This document shows, piece after piece, positions 15,498-18,302 of a DNA stretch of 18,302 bases; position 1 is the first letter of the stretch; each line of letters opens with the position of its first letter. This stretch comes from an uncultured Lachnospiraceae bacterium. GTDB lineage: Bacteria; Bacillota; Clostridia; Lachnospirales; Lachnospiraceae. The notes under the pieces were generated by a model, which ran no database searches, was not told where the DNA came from, and saw only the letters and a list, made by a program, of their open reading frames with translations. The stretch spans positions 1 through 18,302 of the forward strand of contig CACXFD010000004.1 in assembly GCA_902766845.1 (NCBI GenBank), read 5' to 3'. A program made the position numbers and the translations under genes.

Positions 15498-15617
15498 AGT
15501 ATCCTTTCCGCGGCACAGGGCCGCCGTCAAAACAAGCTTAAATCGAAAAAAAGCGTGATTGCATGAAGGGTCGGGAGCCGGGCATCCGAACGTGAGAGCG
15601 AAAAGGGACGAACCCTC

Positions 15618-15945
15618 GGACAGACCGATCCCGGGAACGTCGGAGAGCCGGGCAGATAAACAAATGGACAGATGAACAGACGGACAGATCGGCAGGCAGG
15701 CGGACCGCCGGAAGAACCGGCTGTCAGATAAACAGTCCGTCAACGAAACGGCAGCCGACTATCGGAATGATCAGATAAGTAGATGGTCAGATAAACAGAG
15801 GGTCAGATGAAAAGATCGTCAGATAAAAAAGAGGGTCATATGAATAAAAAGGATCAGATGAATAAGACGGTCAAATGAATAAGACGGTCAGATAAACGGA
15901 TGATGCATTGAATGGAACAGTGAAAGAAATGACAGATAGAGGGAA
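15618..15945. repeat. Degenerate direct-repeat array, period about 16-17 bp
   Basis: The cleanest part, 15769-15901, has eight tandem units starting at 15769, 15785, 15801, 15817, 15834, 15852, 15869 and 15886, with lengths of 16-18 bp and consensus near GGTCAGATRAANAAGA (plus strand). Units at 15852 and 15869 differ at only two positions. More diverged units keep a mostly 16-bp register to the left (15618, 15634, 15650, 15666, 15682, then 15722 and 15738), and a late one lies near 15930. The units share a finer GACA/GATA-like tetranucleotide flavour. There are no unique spacers and no flanking cas genes. Confidence 0.85.
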
Positions 15946-16016
15946 AGGCCGGCAAACAGGCAACTGCATCGCAGGTCGAAAGAATGGATAAGCCGGCTGG
16001 CAGGCCAGGCTGCGTA

Positions 16017-16052
16017 CCGGCCGTCAGGCCGGCCCGCACGAACGTGCAGGCC
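16017..16052 (-). other. Tandem GC-rich hairpins downstream of the hydrolase gene
   Basis: GGCC-T-GCAC, loop GTTC, GTGC-G-GGCC (16031-16052) forms a 9-bp stem about 36 nt after the hydrolase stop. The overlapping CCGGCC-TGAC-GGCCGG (16017-16032) forms a second, mutually exclusive 6-bp stem. No T-run follows on the minus strand, so neither is a canonical terminator, though they may mark the end of the transcript. Confidence 0.5.
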
Positions 16053-16087
16053 GGTCCAACGATTTGAAAGCCTCAAGCGTTCTGCCG

Positions 16088-17014
16088 TTACGCTTCCGTT
16101 TTCGGAAGGTTCTCTTCAAAAAAGTCCAGCAGATCCTGATATACGATCTCCCGCTCCGGCTCGTTCAGGATCTCATGGCGCATGTTCTCATAGAGGCGCA
16201 TCCGTGTTTTGGGCGCGCGGGCCTGCAGGCTGTGGAACGCGGCCACGGTCCCCTTGCCGAAGTCACCGACCGGATCATCCGCGCCGGAGACGACGAAGAT
16301 CGGCAGGTCCTTCGGGATCTTCTCCATATCCTTCTCATAGGACAGCGAGCGGATCACTTTAAACATATCCCGGTACGCACCGCAGGAGAAATGGAAATGG
16401 CAGAACGGGTCCCGGTTATACTTCGTGACCGACTCCTTATTCTTGGAGAGCCAGGCGTTCTTTCCTTCCGCCTCAAAACGCTTATTATATGCCCCGTTCG
16501 AATTCTTCGCGAGAAAGGCGCTGTTATACCGGGGCCCCTTGGTCTTGCTGATCACGCCGGCCATGGCGCAGGCCGCGTTGATCAGGGGCTTGGGCATCTG
16601 GGCGGTCCCCATGATGACAGCGCCGGCAAAGCGGTCTCCGTGCCGGGTCAGTTCTCTCCGGGAGAAGAACGAACCCATGCTGTGTCCGAGCAGGAATACC
16701 GGCACACCGGCAAACTCTTTCCGGATCCATTCAGTCACCGCTTCGATACAGCGCTGCACGAGCTCATCTCCGTCCTTTTCCGCAAAGAAGCCCAGCTGCT
16801 TCCCATCCGCGGTCTCGCCGTGGCCGGGATGGTCATGGCCCACGACCGCATAGCCGCGCTCACAGAGCCACTCCGCGAATTCCGCATAGCGCCCGATGTA
16901 TTCCTGCATGCCATGCACGATCTGCAGGACCGCCTTCGGCTGTCCCTCCGGACGGCACACCATCACATGAAGCTGTTCTCCCTCGGCAGGCAGCCTGAAA
17001 TCACTGCGTTTCAT
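16088..17014 (-). CDS. Alpha/beta hydrolase, monoacylglycerol lipase/lysophospholipase type
   Basis: The 308-residue product resembles the Hydrolase_4 (serine aminopeptidase S33-like) group that includes monoacylglycerol lipases and lysophospholipases. An oxyanion-type IVHGMQEY lies near 32-39 and GHDHPGHGET near 59-68. The catalytic triad is readable: Ser112 in GHSMG, Asp247 in SGADDPVGD and His280 in NMRHEILNE. A cap region of about 70 residues (roughly 145-215) lies between strands and would set substrate choice; the substrate cannot be read from sequence. There is no signal peptide, so it is probably cytosolic. The start at 17014 has GGGAGG 7 nt upstream; a further ATG at 17032 lacks such a site. 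It follows the trkA-like gene by 66 nt and is probably not functionally tied to it. Confidence 0.9.
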   Translation of the reverse strand: MKRSDFRLPAEGEQLHVMVCRPEGQPKAVLQIVHGMQEYIGRYAEFAEWLCERGYAVVGHDHPGHGETADGKQLGFFAEKDGDELVQRCIEAVTEWIRKEFAGVPVFLLGHSMGSFFSRRELTRHGDRFAGAVIMGTAQMPKPLINAACAMAGVISKTKGPRYNSAFLAKNSNGAYNKRFEAEGKNAWLSKNKESVTKYNRDPFCHFHFSCGAYRDMFKVIRSLSYEKDMEKIPKDLPIFVVSGADDPVGDFGKGTVAAFHSLQARAPKTRMRLYENMRHEILNEPEREIVYQDLLDFFEENLPKTEA

Positions 17015-17040
17015 CGATCGTCCTCCCTGCATTTGAATCT

Positions 17041-17069
17041 TTTATCCGATCCGTGCCCCGCACGGTCAA
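17041..17069 (-). promoter_or_regulatory. Candidate promoter for the hydrolase gene
   Basis: On the minus strand TTGACC (-35, 17064-17069) and GATAAA (-10, 17041-17046) are separated by 17 nt. The perfect inverted repeat CCGTGC-GGG-GCACGG (17051-17065) fills most of the spacer and overlaps the -35 by 2 nt. The repeat could be a repressor site, or a small hairpin at the end of the trkA-like transcript. The -10 is weak. Confidence 0.35.
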
Positions 17070-17080
17070 AACCCGTTTTG

Positions 17081-18301
17081 TCAAAGCGTGAAGACGTCCT
17101 CCAGCCGCTCCGCAGTGTTTCCGCAGCTGATCACGATCACGCTGTCCCCGGCCTGCAGATGGTCCCGCCCCTTCGGGACGATGCACTCATCCGCGCGGAT
17201 GATGCTGCCGACCAGGAAACCCGGACGGATCCGCAGCCGGCCGAGCGGAATGCCGATCAGCGGGCAGCCGTCTTTCACGGAGAATTCGAGTGCTTCCCCG
17301 CGGCCCTGCGCGAGCCGGTACATGGCCGTCAGTTCTCCGCCGCGCCCGGTCAGCATGGCGCGCACATATTCGATCACGCGGTCCGCCACGATCTCGTGCG
17401 GCATGATGATGCGTTCGATTCCCATCTCCAGCGCCATGCCGCGGTATCCGCTCCGGTTCAGCTTCGCGATGATCCGCGAGACGCCCATGCGTCCTGCGTG
17501 CATACAGATCAGAAGGTTCTGCTCATCCCGCCCCGTCAGCGCCGCCACGGCCCCCATGACCGAGATGTGCTGTTCGAGCAGCGTGCGGTCATTGGTCCCG
17601 TCCCCGCGGATGATCTCGCACTCGGGCAGGAGCTCTCCGAGCTCCCGGACGCGCTCTTCCTCCGTTTCGATGATGGTGGCCCGGATCTGCATGCCTTCCA
17701 GCGCTTTTCCGAGATAATAGGCGATCTCACCGCCGCCGATGATCATGCACCGGTCCACGCGTCCCGTATATTTCCCGATCGACGAGAAGAATGCCGAGAT
17801 GTCTCCGGGCATGCCGAGCACATAGACGAGGTCTCCCTCTTCCATGACGAAATCACCGTTCGGGATCATCGTCTCCTGTCCGCGTACGACGAACCCGAAC
17901 AGCACCGGCAGCGCGATGGCCTGCATAACGTCCCGGATCGGGCTCGCGAGAAGGACACGGTCATTCTCCGTGACCCGGAAGGCGACCAGTTCCACAGTCC
18001 CGGACGGAAACGTCTCCGCGTAGATGGCAGCCGGAAGCCGGAGCAGACGGGCGATCTCCATGGCCGCCTCCCGTTCCGGATTCACGAGCATGCGCAGGCC
18101 CAGATGGCGGGCCACCAGCGAACCTTCCTTGCGGTGATTGGGTTCTCGCACGCGCGCGATGGTGTGCCGGATCCCGTATTCTCCGGCCAGCTGGGCGGTC
18201 CGGATATTCACGGAATCCTCCGTCATCACGGACACGAGGACGGCCGCCTCCCGCGCGCCGGCCTTCTCCAGCGTCTCGGGAAGGGACGCGTCTCCGCAGA
18301 C
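17081..18301 (-). CDS. trkA: Trk-type potassium uptake regulatory subunit TrkA (N-terminus beyond right edge)
   Basis: TrkA is the cytosolic NAD(H)/ATP-binding RCK subunit that gates the TrkH potassium channel. The visible 406 residues contain the end of the first Rossmann fold (CGDASLPETLEKAG, with VMTEDSVN), a first TrkA_C domain (about 80-165), a second RCK domain opening with MIIGGGEIAYYLG (186-198) and DGTNDRTLLEQ (234-244), and a second TrkA_C domain (about 325-400). The duplicated architecture of about 450 residues is that of TrkA rather than the single-RCK KtrA. About 50-70 N-terminal residues, including the first GxGxxG, lie outside the window. The GTG at 18235 is only an internal codon of this frame. 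A trkH partner is not visible and would be expected nearby. Confidence 0.92.
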   Translation of the reverse strand, partial: VCGDASLPETLEKAGAREAAVLVSVMTEDSVNIRTAQLAGEYGIRHTIARVREPNHRKEGSLVARHLGLRMLVNPEREAAMEIARLLRLPAAIYAETFPSGTVELVAFRVTENDRVLLASPIRDVMQAIALPVLFGFVVRGQETMIPNGDFVMEEGDLVYVLGMPGDISAFFSSIGKYTGRVDRCMIIGGGEIAYYLGKALEGMQIRATIIETEEERVRELGELLPECEIIRGDGTNDRTLLEQHISVMGAVAALTGRDEQNLLICMHAGRMGVSRIIAKLNRSGYRGMALEMGIERIIMPHEIVADRVIEYVRAMLTGRGGELTAMYRLAQGRGEALEFSVKDGCPLIGIPLGRLRIRPGFLVGSIIRADECIVPKGRDHLQAGDSVIVISCGNTAERLEDVFTL

Positions 18302-18302
18302 G

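Larger units (their letters stand above)
15498..16087. other. Gene-free gap of 590 bp upstream of comM
   Basis: I see no plausible gene, tRNA or known RNA here on either strand. From high to low coordinates it holds GC-rich hairpins after the hydrolase (16017-16052), a mixed stretch, then a degenerate 16-17-bp repeat array, then about 120 bp before comM. The last part contains a seven-T run near 15545-15551 and weak -10-like sequences, but no promoter I would call. Short open frames in the gap follow the repeat pattern. Confidence 0.7.

Noticed and set aside
15501..15570. Promoter or terminator directly upstream of comM (seven-T run, TTTAAG-like -10, TTGACG)
   Set aside because: No -35/-10 pair with acceptable spacing and no stem before the T-run; transcription may start farther upstream.
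15498..15743. N-terminal extension of comM by 82 codons
   Set aside because: The extension reads through the repeat region (CLPICPSVHLSICLS-like) and does not resemble YifB; the 15497 start gives the family length and N-terminus.
15618..15945. Repeat array as a CRISPR
   Set aside because: Units are contiguous and degenerate, without unique spacers of constant length; no cas genes are present.
15854..16076. Small minus-strand open frames (about 60 codons) in the comM upstream gap
   Set aside because: No ribosome binding sites of note, sequence follows the repeats and hairpins, and no family resemblance.

Overview
The window is a stretch of ordinary bacterial chromosome in which every recognisable gene lies on the minus strand, so transcription runs from high to low coordinates. 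It is GC-rich and gene-dense. CodY (found in Bacillota), a YqhQ/DUF1385 protein next to rpmE and prmC-prfA, the dprA-topA-codY order and a GAAC-N4-GTTC LexA box all point to a Bacillota member. I infer a high-GC Clostridia, possibly Lachnospiraceae-like; family-level placement is a guess.

Layout in transcription order: (1) a trkA-type potassium-uptake regulator, cut by the right edge, then an alpha/beta hydrolase of the monoacylglycerol lipase/lysophospholipase type (18302-16088). (2) A 590-bp gene-free gap (15498-16087) with GC-rich hairpins next to the hydrolase and a degenerate direct-repeat array of about 16-17 bp period (about 15618-15945). (3) A tightly packed comM(yifB)-dprA-topA block (15497-10558), with a 1-nt gap and a 26-nt overlap. 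(4) codY with its own promoter, a candidate CodY box and a strong terminator. (5) uvrB-uvrA behind a LexA operator and an extended -10 promoter. (6) rho behind its own promoter and a leader of about 105 nt that can form a terminator-like hairpin and a competing hairpin. (7) rpmE with promoter and leader hairpin, an intrinsic terminator, then yqhQ-prmC-prfA linked by short overlaps; prfA is cut by the left edge.

Functionally the genes are core information processing: DNA uptake/recombination (comM, dprA), supercoiling (topA), nutrient-sensing repression (codY), nucleotide excision repair (uvrBA), transcription termination (rho), the ribosome (rpmE) and translation termination (prmC methylates the GGQ glutamine of the release factor made by prfA). 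I see no mobile element, CRISPR array, defence system, tRNA or rRNA. I did not find a convincing undescribed multi-gene system. The most interesting unexplained signals are non-coding (the 16-bp repeat array and the rho leader) and a repetitive linker inside DprA.
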